Below, piece by piece: positions 16,960 through 27,291 of a stretch of 34,515 nt of DNA (positions are counted from its first letter, which is position 1; the number at the start of each line of letters is the position of its first letter). The stretch lies in assembly GCA_027451665.1 (NCBI GenBank), contig DAIDIW010000002.1, forward strand, positions 112,251 to 146,765, written 5' to 3'. This stretch comes from Candidatus Kaiserbacteria bacterium. Lineage in GTDB: Bacteria > Patescibacteriota > Minisyncoccia > Phycocordibacterales > Phycocordibacteraceae. The notes below the pieces were generated by a model. That model worked only from the letters and a program-made list of their open reading frames with translations, did not search any database and had not been told where the DNA came from. The position numbers were made by a program, and so were the translations under genes.

Positions 16960-18039
16960 ATGGACCCGCTTTCGATTGCACTCATCATCATCGCACTCAT
17001 CATAGTGCAGCTCGTGAGCCTCTCGTTCATATTCGGGTGGCTGAAGAAGAACAATGCGGCAGTCGAGACGCAGACCTCACCGTCGGAGGGCCTTGTCATG
17101 CTCCAGCAGCAGATGCAGGAGCTTTCGAAGACGCTCGATGCGCGCGTTTCGGAAAGCTCTAGGGCGATGCAAGAGAGCGCCCATCGGCAGTTCTCCGAGT
17201 CGACGAGGCTCATTAAGGAGATAACCGAGGAGGTGACGAGTGTGAAGGAAATCGGCCGACAGACGCAGAGCTTCGCTGAGCAGCTGAAGGGTCTCCAGGA
17301 CATCCTGAAGAACCCGAAGCAGCGCGGCGTCCTCGGCGAATACTACCTCGAGACGGTTCTTAAGAACGTGCTTCCGCCCGGCATGTATGAGATCCAATAC
17401 CCGTTCGAGAACGGGGAGATTGTCGATGCGGTCGTGTTCGTGAACGAGAAGGTTGTGCCAGTCGACTCGAAGTTCTCCTTGGAGAACTACAACCGTCTTG
17501 TGAACGCGCCCGAGAGCGAGAAGCCTGCGCTCGAGAAGGCGTTCGTCAACGACCTCAAACTCCGCATCCAGGAGACCGCGAAATACATCCGTCCGGAAGA
17601 GAAGACCATGGACTTCGCCTTCATGTTCATTCCGAGCGAAGCCATCTACTACGACCTGCTCACGAATCAGGTTGGTGGCGGAGAGGACGAGAACCTCATC
17701 CAGCGGGCAGCGGGGAAGTATAAGGTTATCATCGTCTCGCCGACGTCATTCCTCGCGTACCTCCAGACGGTCATGCAGGGCCTTAAGGCCATGGAGATAG
17801 AGAAACGCGCCGAGGATATCCAGAAGCGGGTAGGTGAACTCGGAAAGCACATGAGCAAGTATGAGGATTTCTATAAGAAGCTCGGCACCTCGCTCGGCAC
17901 GACCGTCTCCCATTACAACAGCGCCTACAAAGAGCTCGGGAAGATAGATAAGGACATCTACCGAATCGCGGGGAAGAAGAACGGCACCGAGCCCGAGCTC
18001 CTCGATAAGCCGTCGCTCGACCTTGACGATAGGCAGTAG
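16960..18039 (+). CDS. rmuC: DNA recombination protein RmuC
   Basis: N-terminal TM, coiled coil, and RmuC core (KQRGVLGEYYLETVLKNVLPPGMYEIQYPFENGEIVDAVVF..., VPVDSKFSLENYNRL). Confidence 0.93.
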   Translation: MDPLSIALIIIALIIVQLVSLSFIFGWLKKNNAAVETQTSPSEGLVMLQQQMQELSKTLDARVSESSRAMQESAHRQFSESTRLIKEITEEVTSVKEIGRQTQSFAEQLKGLQDILKNPKQRGVLGEYYLETVLKNVLPPGMYEIQYPFENGEIVDAVVFVNEKVVPVDSKFSLENYNRLVNAPESEKPALEKAFVNDLKLRIQETAKYIRPEEKTMDFAFMFIPSEAIYYDLLTNQVGGGEDENLIQRAAGKYKVIIVSPTSFLAYLQTVMQGLKAMEIEKRAEDIQKRVGELGKHMSKYEDFYKKLGTSLGTTVSHYNSAYKELGKIDKDIYRIAGKKNGTEPELLDKPSLDLDDRQ

Positions 18040-18101
18040 ATATGTTATCCTGCAACCAGTTCAACCTGGCGTAGGCACCGAAACTTGGAAGGATCAAGAG
18101 A

Positions 18102-18392
18102 ATGCGTGACGCAGTGCAGAGTCTCACGAATGTCGGGCTCACCGCCGCCGCCATCCTGACAGGCTGTTATGCGGCAAAGCTGATTAGGATTGGCCCGGTG
18201 GTGCCCCCGATGGCGCAGGCCGCCTCCGCAGCCTTCAGCTGCGGAGGCACAGCGAACGGTCACTCGCGCGAGCGGCCGATCTCTAACGGCTCCCCTCATC
18301 TGGGACGGCAAACACCGCTGTTATTTCTGGCCTTCCAACGGCCGATTGCTCAGCCGGATAACATACGCCTCCCTGCTAAAGGGGGTCAATGA
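18102..18392 (+). CDS. Uncertain small ORF with good SD
   Basis: AAGGA 8 nt before ATG, hydrophobic N-terminus MRDAVQSLTNVGLTAAAILTGCYAAKL; contains an 11-bp perfect hairpin (18222-18248). Confidence 0.3.
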   Translation: MRDAVQSLTNVGLTAAAILTGCYAAKLIRIGPVVPPMAQAASAAFSCGGTANGHSRERPISNGSPHLGRQTPLLFLAFQRPIAQPDNIRLPAKGGQ

Positions 18393-18398
18393 ATCTAG

Positions 18399-18426
18399 GG
18401 CCGCGAAGGAGAACCTCTTCGCGGCC
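18399..18426 (+). terminator. Intrinsic terminator
   Basis: GGCCGCGAAG-N8-CTTCGCGGCC followed by TTGTCTTTT. Confidence 0.75.
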
Positions 18427-18464
18427 TTGTCTTTTGGGGGCCTGGATGCTATATTTTGCCCACT

Positions 18465-18782
18465 ATGGAAGTGGCCGTAATCAAGACCGGTGGGAAGCAG
18501 TACGTCGTCTCTAAGGGCGATGTGGTGACTATCGAAAAGCTCGCCGGTGAGCATAAGAAGGGTGACACCGTTACCTTCAGCGAGGTTCTCCTCGTCGACA
18601 ACGGCTCGGACACGACCATTGGCGCGCCCACGATCAAGGGCGCGGAGGTCAAGGGCACCATCGAGTCCGTCAGCCGTGCGAAGAAGGTTGAGGTGGTTAA
18701 GTACAAGCCGAAGAGCCGTTACTTCAAGCGTCGCGGCCACAAGCAGCCTGTCCTCAAGGTGAAGATCGATTCGATCTCTTAA
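18465..18782 (+). CDS. rplU: 50S ribosomal protein L21
   Basis: MEVAVIKTGGKQYVVSKGDVVTIEKL... KYKPKSRYFKRRGHKQPVLKVKI. Confidence 0.95.
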   Translation: MEVAVIKTGGKQYVVSKGDVVTIEKLAGEHKKGDTVTFSEVLLVDNGSDTTIGAPTIKGAEVKGTIESVSRAKKVEVVKYKPKSRYFKRRGHKQPVLKVKIDSIS

Positions 18783-18845
18783 TATCGCGGCGCTGATCGT
18801 GCGCTGCACACAGGTCCTCAGAAGGGACCGCTAAAATTAGATTCA

Positions 18846-20171
<1,326 letters not shown>

Positions 20172-20179
20172 CTCCGTTA

Positions 20180-20223
20180 TACACGAAAATGCTGCTTGAC
20201 AAGGCAGCATTTTCGTGTACTAT
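20180..20223 (+). promoter_or_regulatory. 16-bp perfect inverted repeat overlapping a promoter
   Basis: TACACGAAAATGCTGC-TTGACAAG-GCAGCATTTTCGTGTA; loop contains TTGACA (20196-20201), 16-nt spacer, TACTAT (20218-20223). Confidence 0.75.
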
Positions 20224-20275
20224 AGAACGCAGCAAGAAATGGTCATTACGCACTGCTAAACGATAGGAGAGTACC

Positions 20276-20593
20276 ATGCTGACTTTCAATGTCGTTGTAA
20301 ATGTCCTGTTTTGGACCGGTTTCCTCGTGGGAACTATCGGAGGAATGATATTCGGACAGAATTTCCGGCCGAGCCGGGAGCGCAGAGGCCGCTTCATTGG
20401 TCGCGCTCTTGGCGTCCTAGCTCTCTTGAGCGGCATTGCAAATATGGTCGCGATCCACAGCAGACTGAGCAACACGCTTGATATGTTTAATTATGCTTTC
20501 CTGATATTCATACCTTTCGTGTTCTGGATCATGGCTGCGCTTATAACCTGGGTTGTTACAGAAAGCAATGCCTTTGGCAGATGGGGCCGTTAG
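20276..20593 (+). CDS. Small integral membrane protein
   Basis: ATAGGAGA SD before ATG; about 3 TM segments; own promoter and terminator. Confidence 0.7.
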   Translation: MLTFNVVVNVLFWTGFLVGTIGGMIFGQNFRPSRERRGRFIGRALGVLALLSGIANMVAIHSRLSNTLDMFNYAFLIFIPFVFWIMAALITWVVTESNAFGRWGR

Positions 20594-20606
20594 CGTGAAT
20601 CATTTC

Positions 20607-20633
20607 CGCCCGCTGGACGCAATCCAGCGGGCG
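20607..20633 (+). terminator. Intrinsic terminator
   Basis: CGCCCGCTGGA-CGCAA-TCCAGCGGGCG followed by TTTCCTTT. Confidence 0.8.
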
Positions 20634-20718
20634 TTTCCTTTGCCTCAAAGGCGTTTGGAGAAATGATCGGTGAGAGTGTATAAGAAATGAAGTGCGTGCT
20701 AAATGAAGGGAGTGTGTC

Positions 20719-20979
20719 ATGTTACACAGCGTGCTTACACCTGGCGTTCTTCTAGGAGGGTTAACCGTCTTTCTTCTCGGAGTACGCCTGATGCAGCGTC
20801 TACCACGATTGCGCGGGTCGCTACTAGTCTTCCTGATGTATGCGAGCATGATTGGGATAGGAATATACGCCTTTACGGTGGGGTATCGTAATCTCCATAC
20901 TCACGGCAGATGGTCGCCTAAAAACAGATACGTCGCTTCCGCAGGATGGGAGAGCTCAGTGCTCGAACGATTGCGATAG
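20719..20979 (+). CDS. Small membrane protein
   Basis: AAGGGAG SD before ATG; two hydrophobic segments. Confidence 0.65.
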   Translation: MLHSVLTPGVLLGGLTVFLLGVRLMQRLPRLRGSLLVFLMYASMIGIGIYAFTVGYRNLHTHGRWSPKNRYVASAGWESSVLERLR

Positions 20980-20982
20980 GAA

Positions 20983-21153
20983 TCACGTTGCAGCCCGCCC
21001 TTCACGGGGCGGGCATTTTAGTGCCGCGGCTGCCGTACCGCACCATGGGCAGAACCAGCGCTTCTTGCGTGGAGCATCCGCAATAGTCCACCAGCCATCA
21101 CAGGCGTCGCAGTTGAAATGGGATAGACGTTCGTCCGAGCGCCTATGCATCAT
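20983..21153 (-). CDS. Small zinc-ribbon-like protein
   Basis: MMHRRSDERLSHFNCDACDGWWTIADAPRKKRWFCPWCGTAAAALKCPPREGRAAT; two CxxC knuckles; start overlaps the recR stop. Confidence 0.65.
   Translation of the reverse strand: MMHRRSDERLSHFNCDACDGWWTIADAPRKKRWFCPWCGTAAAALKCPPREGRAAT
20993..21014. terminator. Terminator-like hairpin
   Basis: GCCCGCCC-TTCACG-GGGCGGGC followed by ATTTTAG on +. Confidence 0.65.
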
Positions 21154-21745
21154 GTCGATTCGAAAGCGCGGCGCGCAGAGTCTCCGCGTCGGAGTACTCA
21201 AGTTCGCTGCCGGTCGAGAGGCCGCGTCCGAGCGTGGTGATACGTACCTTCCCGCGCAAAGGCGCAAGCAGCTCACGGATGCGATCGGCCGTGTGTTCGC
21301 CCTCAGTGGTGGCGGAGAGCGCGAGCACGATCTCCGTGAGCCCATGCTCAAGGCGTCGCTCTACGACCCCAACGAGCTCGCGCTCGCGGATCGCACCTTT
21401 GCCCGAGAGCGTAAGTACGCCGCCAAGCACGAAGTAACGTCCCTTGTAGGTACCGGCGCGCTCGATGGAGGCGAGATCCTGGTCCTTTTCGACGATCATA
21501 AGAAGAGAGTCGTCGCGTCGAGCGTCCGCGCAATAACCACAAATCGTCCCTCCGGTTCCGTTGAAGAATCGAAGACATCCCGGGCACTGACGCACGTCCG
21601 TTGCGAGGGAAGCGATGAGCTCCGCAAGCTTCGCGCGCTCCGTTGCCGGCACTGCAAGAAGATGGTATACGAAGCGTTTGCCCTGACGCGGGCCGATACC
21701 CGGGAATCGCGCAAACGCAGAAGCGAGTTCATCAATCCGGTCCAT
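21143..21745 (-). CDS. recR: Recombination protein RecR
   Basis: FPGIGPRQGKRFVYHLL, CPGCLRFFNGTGGTICGYCADARRD, LGRGLSTGSELEYSDAETLRAAL. Confidence 0.93.
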   Translation of the reverse strand: MDRIDELASAFARFPGIGPRQGKRFVYHLLAVPATERAKLAELIASLATDVRQCPGCLRFFNGTGGTICGYCADARRDDSLLMIVEKDQDLASIERAGTYKGRYFVLGGVLTLSGKGAIRERELVGVVERRLEHGLTEIVLALSATTEGEHTADRIRELLAPLRGKVRITTLGRGLSTGSELEYSDAETLRAALSNRHDA

Positions 21746-21746
21746 A

Positions 21747-21995
21747 TCAGGGGAGATGAGCGAGTATATTCAATAGCGCGATGAACGCGATCAAAGCCCA
21801 TACGAGATTCAGCCAGAATGGCTGATAATCGCGGCGGACCCAGGTCTCGATCGTGACACCGACCGCGCCTGTGAAATTAAGGCCTTGGTACAAAAAGCTA
21901 GTGGCGGAAAGAACGAGTGCTGACACAAGCGCATATGCGACGAGTGTCGCAATGACGCCATACCATCCCATCCAACTGATCGCGCGATGGCTCAT
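21747..21995 (-). CDS. Small two-TM membrane protein between dnaB and recR
   Basis: 82-aa hydrophobic ORF overlapping the dnaB stop. Confidence 0.65.
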   Translation of the reverse strand: MSHRAISWMGWYGVIATLVAYALVSALVLSATSFLYQGLNFTGAVGVTIETWVRRDYQPFWLNLVWALIAFIALLNILAHLP

Positions 21996-23374
21996 GCGCC
22001 GAAATTGTCTGCGCTTGCAAATGCGTCACCGAGCTCGCCATACCCCGCCTTGTCCATCGACTGGAAGCTCGTGCGCTTCTCATCAAAATAGAGATCAACC
22101 TTGCCGGTAGGGCCATTGCGGTGCTTCTCGACCAGTATCTCGGCGATCCCCGTGCGCTCGCTCTCGCGGTTCGCCTTGTCTTCCCGATGGATGAACATGA
22201 CAACATCGGCGTCCTGCTCAATAGAACCGGAATCGCGCAGGTCTGAAAGCCGCGGTTTCCCGCCGCGCTGCTCGACGGCACGAGAAAGCTGTGAGAGCGC
22301 GATCACCGGCACGTCGAGCTCGCGCGCGAGGCCCTTCAGGGAGCGCGATATTTCTGTTACCTGCTGCACCATCGAGTCAGAGGACTTCGTATTCGTGGGG
22401 CTCATAAGCTGCAGATAATCGACGATGAGAAGTCCAATGCCTCGTTCGCGCTTCAAACGCCGCGCGACCGCCCGCATCGCGAGGATATTGTTACCCGGCA
22501 TGTCGTCGATGAAGATGGGCGCTCTCGAGAGATTTTCGAGCGCATCGCGGATCCGCGAGAAGTCCTCCTCGCTATTCACCTGTCCGGTGCGCAGCTTCCA
22601 TGAGTTCACGAAGGATTCTGCGGCGAGCATACGATCGATGATTTGTTCCGAGCTCATCTCAAGCGAGAAAATCCCCACCGGGACGTTATGCCGTACGGCC
22701 GCGTTGCGAGCGATATCGAGTGCGAATGACGTCTTACCGACCGACGGGCGCGCGGCGAGGATGACGAGATCGGAAGGATGGAATCCCGAAAGGAGCGCGT
22801 CAAGCTCCGCAAATCCGCTCGGAACGCCGCGGATGCCGTCTTCTCGCTTTGAGAGCGCCTCGATGCGGTCCCACGCCTCGTGCACCTTGTCGCCGATTGC
22901 CGTGAACGCGTGGGATGCCGAGGAGTCGCCAATCGCGTAGATGGATTTTTCCGCCGAATCGAGGACCTCCATGGTGTCGCGTGCCTCGTCATAGGCGCTT
23001 TCGGTGATGCCGTACGCGGCGTCGATGAGCGAGCGGAGGACCGCCTTACGGCCCACAAGCTCGGCATAGTGCGCATAGTTACCCGGAGCCGGTGCGGCAG
23101 CGACCAGCTCCGCGAGATAGCTGCGGCTTCCCGCACGGTCGAGAAGCCCCTGGGTCTTCAGGCGTTCTGAGAGGGACAGTTGATCGATCGGTTCTCCGCG
23201 ATCCGCGAGCTCTCGCATAGCGGCGAAAATAAGTCGATGTTTTTCCGCGTAAAAGGAGTCGGGCTTTATCGTGTCGGAGACATCATGAATCGCGTCTGGC
23301 TTCAGAAGCAGTGCGCCGAGCAGCGCGCGTTCGGATTCAAGCGATTGAGGAGGGATTCGGTCCGTACCGGCCAT
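21992..23374 (-). CDS. dnaB: Replicative DNA helicase DnaB
   Basis: PPQSLESERALLGALLLKPDAI, LVILAARPSVGKTSFALDIARNAA, GLLIVDYLQLMSP, LSDLRDSGSIEQDADVVMFIHRED. Confidence 0.96.
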   Translation of the reverse strand: MAGTDRIPPQSLESERALLGALLLKPDAIHDVSDTIKPDSFYAEKHRLIFAAMRELADRGEPIDQLSLSERLKTQGLLDRAGSRSYLAELVAAAPAPGNYAHYAELVGRKAVLRSLIDAAYGITESAYDEARDTMEVLDSAEKSIYAIGDSSASHAFTAIGDKVHEAWDRIEALSKREDGIRGVPSGFAELDALLSGFHPSDLVILAARPSVGKTSFALDIARNAAVRHNVPVGIFSLEMSSEQIIDRMLAAESFVNSWKLRTGQVNSEEDFSRIRDALENLSRAPIFIDDMPGNNILAMRAVARRLKRERGIGLLIVDYLQLMSPTNTKSSDSMVQQVTEISRSLKGLARELDVPVIALSQLSRAVEQRGGKPRLSDLRDSGSIEQDADVVMFIHREDKANRESERTGIAEILVEKHRNGPTGKVDLYFDEKRTSFQSMDKAGYGELGDAFASADNFGA

Positions 23375-23390
23375 CCCGATAATCTTAGCA

Positions 23391-24848
23391 TTAAGGCTTC
23401 TCCGTCAATACGGGCCCGGACGGGCCGTCATCCACACGATATCCACGGTTATCCATCTCATGGCGCAAGGCGTCTGCCTTCGCGAAATCCTTAGCGGCAC
23501 GGGCTACCTCGCGTTCTTCAAGGAGTGCTCTAATCTCTGCGGGCGCCGCGAAAGAGTGTAGGGGAGCCTTGAGCGGCGGCGCAAGGAGCTCGAGGCCGAG
23601 ATGTGCATCGGCATCCGCGAGGAGCCCCCACTTCTCCTCAGGCGCGTATTCTTCGCTGCGCAATGCATCCCAAAGGATGCCGAGCGCCTGCGGCGTCGAG
23701 AGATCGTCGCGCATGGCGGCGAGGAATCGCTCGCGCGCTTCGGAAGGCGCTTCCTGAGCGTCAGATTCAGCAGCAATTTCCTGAGCGTTCTTCCAAAGCC
23801 GTTCAAGCGCACCCGCTGCGGCGGAAAGCGCATCCCACGAGAAGGAAAGAGGGGTGCGGTAGTGCGCCTGCAGAAAGAAATAACGTAGCGCGAGCGGGTG
23901 GATCCCTTTCTCCTCTATATCCGAGAGGTACACATCGTTCCGGAGGGATTTCGAGATCTTGTCCTGGTTCATCGTAAGGAATGCGTTGTGCATCCAGTAC
24001 CGGACGAAGGTGCGTCCCGTTGCCGCTTCTGACTGAGCGATCTCATTATTGTGATGAATCTGTATGTGGTCTTCTCCTCCGGTATGGATATCGATCTGCT
24101 GACCGAGCAGCGCGCGGATCATAGCTGAACATTCGAGATGCCATCCGGGATTGCCTTTGCCCCACGGGCTATCCCACTGTTGGAGGTCTCCCTGCTTCGC
24201 AAAGCGCCAGAGCGCGAAGTCGGTCGGATTACGCTTACCGCCGTGTATGGCGACTCTTGCGCCCTCTCGCAATTGAGCCCCCGAGAAGTTACCGAGTTTG
24301 CCGTACCCTGGGAACCGGCTCGTGTCGTAATAGAGGCCGTCACTCGTACGATAGGCGAAGCCCTTCTGCTCGAGCGTCTCCGCAAGCGCGATCTGTTCGC
24401 GGATATAATTCGTCGCGTGCGGGAAAGTGACCTCTTCGGTATGCACGCCAAGCGCACGAAGGTCGTCGATGAAGAGCTTCGCGTACCGGTCTGCGATTGC
24501 ACGGGGCGTTTGTCCTTCGGTACGTGCTGCCACCGTCATCTTGTCTTCACCCTCGTCCGCGTCTGCGACGAGATGGCCGACGTCGGTGATGTTGATGATG
24601 CGGCGGACATGATAGCCTGCGAACTCGAGCGTGCGCGCAAGCGTATCGGAGAAGACGTATGCGCGGAGATTCCCGATGTGCGCGCGGCTATAGACGGTCG
24701 GGCCGCACGAATACAGGAGCGCCTGCCCGGGTTTAAGCGGGATGAATGCCTCCTTCTTTCCGGTGAGCGTGTTCGTGAAGAATAGCTGCACGGGGACGGC
24801 CTTCGACGGTTCTTCGTGATCCTTACGCAACAGGTCAAGCCAGCCCAT
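23391..24848 (-). CDS. cysS: Cysteinyl-tRNA synthetase
   Basis: YSCGPTVYSRAHIGNLRAYVFSD, GWHLECSAM, HTGGEDHIQIHHNNEIAQSEA, KISKSL. Confidence 0.96.
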   Translation of the reverse strand: MGWLDLLRKDHEEPSKAVPVQLFFTNTLTGKKEAFIPLKPGQALLYSCGPTVYSRAHIGNLRAYVFSDTLARTLEFAGYHVRRIINITDVGHLVADADEGEDKMTVAARTEGQTPRAIADRYAKLFIDDLRALGVHTEEVTFPHATNYIREQIALAETLEQKGFAYRTSDGLYYDTSRFPGYGKLGNFSGAQLREGARVAIHGGKRNPTDFALWRFAKQGDLQQWDSPWGKGNPGWHLECSAMIRALLGQQIDIHTGGEDHIQIHHNNEIAQSEAATGRTFVRYWMHNAFLTMNQDKISKSLRNDVYLSDIEEKGIHPLALRYFFLQAHYRTPLSFSWDALSAAAGALERLWKNAQEIAAESDAQEAPSEARERFLAAMRDDLSTPQALGILWDALRSEEYAPEEKWGLLADADAHLGLELLAPPLKAPLHSFAAPAEIRALLEEREVARAAKDFAKADALRHEMDNRGYRVDDGPSGPVLTEKP

Positions 24849-24881
24849 AGGTGATTCTCAGTATACCTCGCGACGCGGTCG

Positions 24882-25802
24882 CTAGAAAATCCAGCGCTTC
24901 CTGGCGAAATAGACGGTAAGGACCGCCACGATGACGAGCATGAAGGCCATGATGATCCAGAATGCGTCCGGATTGGCCTCGAGTGGCGTGCCGAGCGCAT
25001 GCATGCCGAAGACAAAAGCGATGAGCTCGAGCGGAAGGAATATGAAATTCGCGACAGTCAGCGTCTTCATGATCTCATTCTGTCTTGATTCGAGGAGCGC
25101 CTTGTTGGTCTCTCGCAGCTCAGCGGCGAGTGCGCGATGGGTCTCGACGAGACGGCTGACGAGACGCTGTTCTGCGAGAATGCGCGCGGCACGCTCCTTG
25201 AAAGAAGGACCGAAGAAGTCCTTCTCCGATAGCGTATGGAGGAAGCGTTCGAGCGGCTCTTCCTGGGTTTTCAGAAGCGATTCGAGATGAAGGAATCCAC
25301 GGCTCACGTCTGAAATGGCATGCACGCAGCGCCGCTCATGCCCCGCATACATCTCGCGCTCAATGGTCGCAATGCGGTTCGAGAGATGGTACGCATAATC
25401 GCGTACTGATTCGAAGAGATGCGCGAATAGCACCTCAAGGAGTACGTCGGTCGTAAGCGGCGTGCGACCAGAAAGAAGCTCATCGGTTTCGAGCACTTTC
25501 TGCAACTCGCGCAAGGGCGCAATGACTTCATAGCGTACCGAGATGAGAAAATGCCGTCCGACGACGAAGTCGATCTCCTGCGCGCGCGTCGCCGACTCGT
25601 CCTCTCCCTTCACCGGGAAGTGAAGCGCGGAAAAGGCCGTATCGCCTTCGCCGGCAACGAGCGGCGAGGGGGTAGGGGAGAGGAGCTCTGCTTCGACGCG
25701 TTCATGGACCCCGAACTCCCGCGAGACCGCGTGTATCTCTTCGGGCGTCGGCTGCTCAAGGTCCACCCATACGCCGTGTCGGTGCGCATGACGGTAGATC
25801 AT
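24882..25802 (-). CDS. CorA-like (MIT superfamily) divalent cation transporter
   Basis: Two C-terminal TMs, long helical N-domain, FVFGMHALGTPLEANPDAFWIIM loop in GMN position; start at internal ATG with TGCTATCCT 7 nt upstream. Confidence 0.82.
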   Translation of the reverse strand: MIYRHAHRHGVWVDLEQPTPEEIHAVSREFGVHERVEAELLSPTPSPLVAGEGDTAFSALHFPVKGEDESATRAQEIDFVVGRHFLISVRYEVIAPLRELQKVLETDELLSGRTPLTTDVLLEVLFAHLFESVRDYAYHLSNRIATIEREMYAGHERRCVHAISDVSRGFLHLESLLKTQEEPLERFLHTLSEKDFFGPSFKERAARILAEQRLVSRLVETHRALAAELRETNKALLESRQNEIMKTLTVANFIFLPLELIAFVFGMHALGTPLEANPDAFWIIMAFMLVIVAVLTVYFARKRWIF

Positions 25803-25871
25803 GAGGCTAAGGATAGCATGCACGCTACGACGAGACGCAGCGCGCATGCGCGATGTGATAGACTGTGCGTC

Positions 25872-27137
25872 ATGAGTGACGAGCCTCAAGAGCTATGGAA
25901 CAAGAAGGGGACGCTCGCGCGAGGCGTCTCCTTCGTCCTCGTCGCTATCGTTGCCTTCATCGCGGGTCTCGCGCTCGGCGGGAACGGTACGGCAGCTGCA
26001 GTCGTGTCTCAGGTACCGCTTGTGGGGAGCGGGCTCTCGGCATCTCCCGATCCGAATGCAGACCTCACGGACTTCTGGGAAGCATGGAATGCGTTGCAGC
26101 AGAACTATGTCATTACACACGCATCGACAACCCTGCCGACGACCCAAGACAAGATCTATGGCGCGATTGAAGGGCTCGCAGCTTCCTACGGCGATCCGTT
26201 CACAGAGTTCTTCCCGCCGCAGCAGGCGCAGGCATTCAACGAGAATATCTCGGGCAGCTTCGCTGGCGTTGGGATGGAGATCGACGTAAAGAACGGCGTA
26301 TTGACGGTCGTAGCGCCGCTCAAAGGTACACCGGCGCAGCAGGCTGGCATACAACCTGGCGACCAGATCATCGCCATTAACGGAAGCTCAACCAGCGGCA
26401 TCTCCACGAACGAGGCCGTGAACGAGATTCGCGGTCCGAAGGGGTCAATGGTCGACCTCACCATCATACGCAGTGGCAAGCAGCTAGACGTGAAGATTAC
26501 GCGAGAAACGATACAGGTGCCGGAGACGAAGGACAGCTATGATCCGACTACTGGTGTTTACACCATTGCGCTCTATGAGTTTACGAGCGACTCCGCATCA
26601 TTGTTTGACGAGGCGTGGACACGCTTCAAAGCATCCGGTGCGAAATATCTCGTGCTCGATCTGCGCGGTAATCCGGGAGGGTATCTCGATGCGGCCGTCT
26701 CGATCGCGAGCCATTTCCTCCCGAAGGGTGAGACCATTGTGACGGAGGACTTCGGCGGCAAGCAGCCGAACGAGGTCCATACCTCGCTTGGTCCAGACGA
26801 TCTGCCTGCGGGGACTAAGGTGGCGGTGCTTGTCGATGGAGGCAGCGCATCCGCGTCAGAGATCCTTGCGGGCGCCTTGAAGGACCACCATGTCGCGACG
26901 CTCATCGGTACTCAGACGTTCGGTAAGGGGTCAGTGCAGACGCTTATCCCGATTGACGGCGGGCAGCTGAAGGTGACGGTCGCGCGCTGGGTAACGCCGT
27001 CAGGCCAGTGGATCATGGAGAAGGGGATCACGCCCGATATCAAAGTGCCGATCGCAACCTCGACGCCGCCGTTCACGCCGGACACGAGTGCGGATCCGCA
27101 ATACGAGCGCGCCGTCCAGTTCCTCACCGGCCGCTAA
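25872..27137 (+). CDS. S41 family C-terminal processing peptidase with PDZ domain
   Basis: N-terminal TM; PDZ GIQPGDQIIAINGSSTSG; catalytic GGSASASEILAGALKDHHVATLIGTQTFGKGSVQ. Confidence 0.93.
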   Translation: MSDEPQELWNKKGTLARGVSFVLVAIVAFIAGLALGGNGTAAAVVSQVPLVGSGLSASPDPNADLTDFWEAWNALQQNYVITHASTTLPTTQDKIYGAIEGLAASYGDPFTEFFPPQQAQAFNENISGSFAGVGMEIDVKNGVLTVVAPLKGTPAQQAGIQPGDQIIAINGSSTSGISTNEAVNEIRGPKGSMVDLTIIRSGKQLDVKITRETIQVPETKDSYDPTTGVYTIALYEFTSDSASLFDEAWTRFKASGAKYLVLDLRGNPGGYLDAAVSIASHFLPKGETIVTEDFGGKQPNEVHTSLGPDDLPAGTKVAVLVDGGSASASEILAGALKDHHVATLIGTQTFGKGSVQTLIPIDGGQLKVTVARWVTPSGQWIMEKGITPDIKVPIATSTPPFTPDTSADPQYERAVQFLTGR

Positions 27138-27156
27138 ACGAATTGGGAAGGAAGAC

Positions 27157-27185
27157 GCGCCTGTGCCGGCAATTGGGACAGGCGC
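27157..27185 (+). terminator. Hairpin after the S41 protease gene
   Basis: GCGCCTGT-N13-ACAGGCGC. Confidence 0.45.
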
Positions 27186-27291
27186 GCTTATCATACGTGA
27201 TGGGCTAGCATACGAGGGCAGTGACCGTACTGATTGAAGGACGAAAGTCAAATTGCCGGATACGCGGTTATGCGGTACGATACGAACCACT

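Noticed and set aside
18340-18400. tRNA-Ser(GCU)-like stretch GATTGCTCAGCCGGATAACATACGCCTCCCTGCTAAAGGGGGT
   Set aside because: D-stem does not pair, anticodon stem has a mismatch or wrong loop register, no T-arm and no acceptor pairing; resemblance only, at most a decayed remnant.
21065-21784. 239-aa + strand ORF opposite recR
   Set aside because: Shadow of recR; composition R/E-rich and motif-free.
24138-24785. 215-aa + strand ORF opposite cysS
   Set aside because: Shadow ORF; cysS signature motifs are on the - strand.
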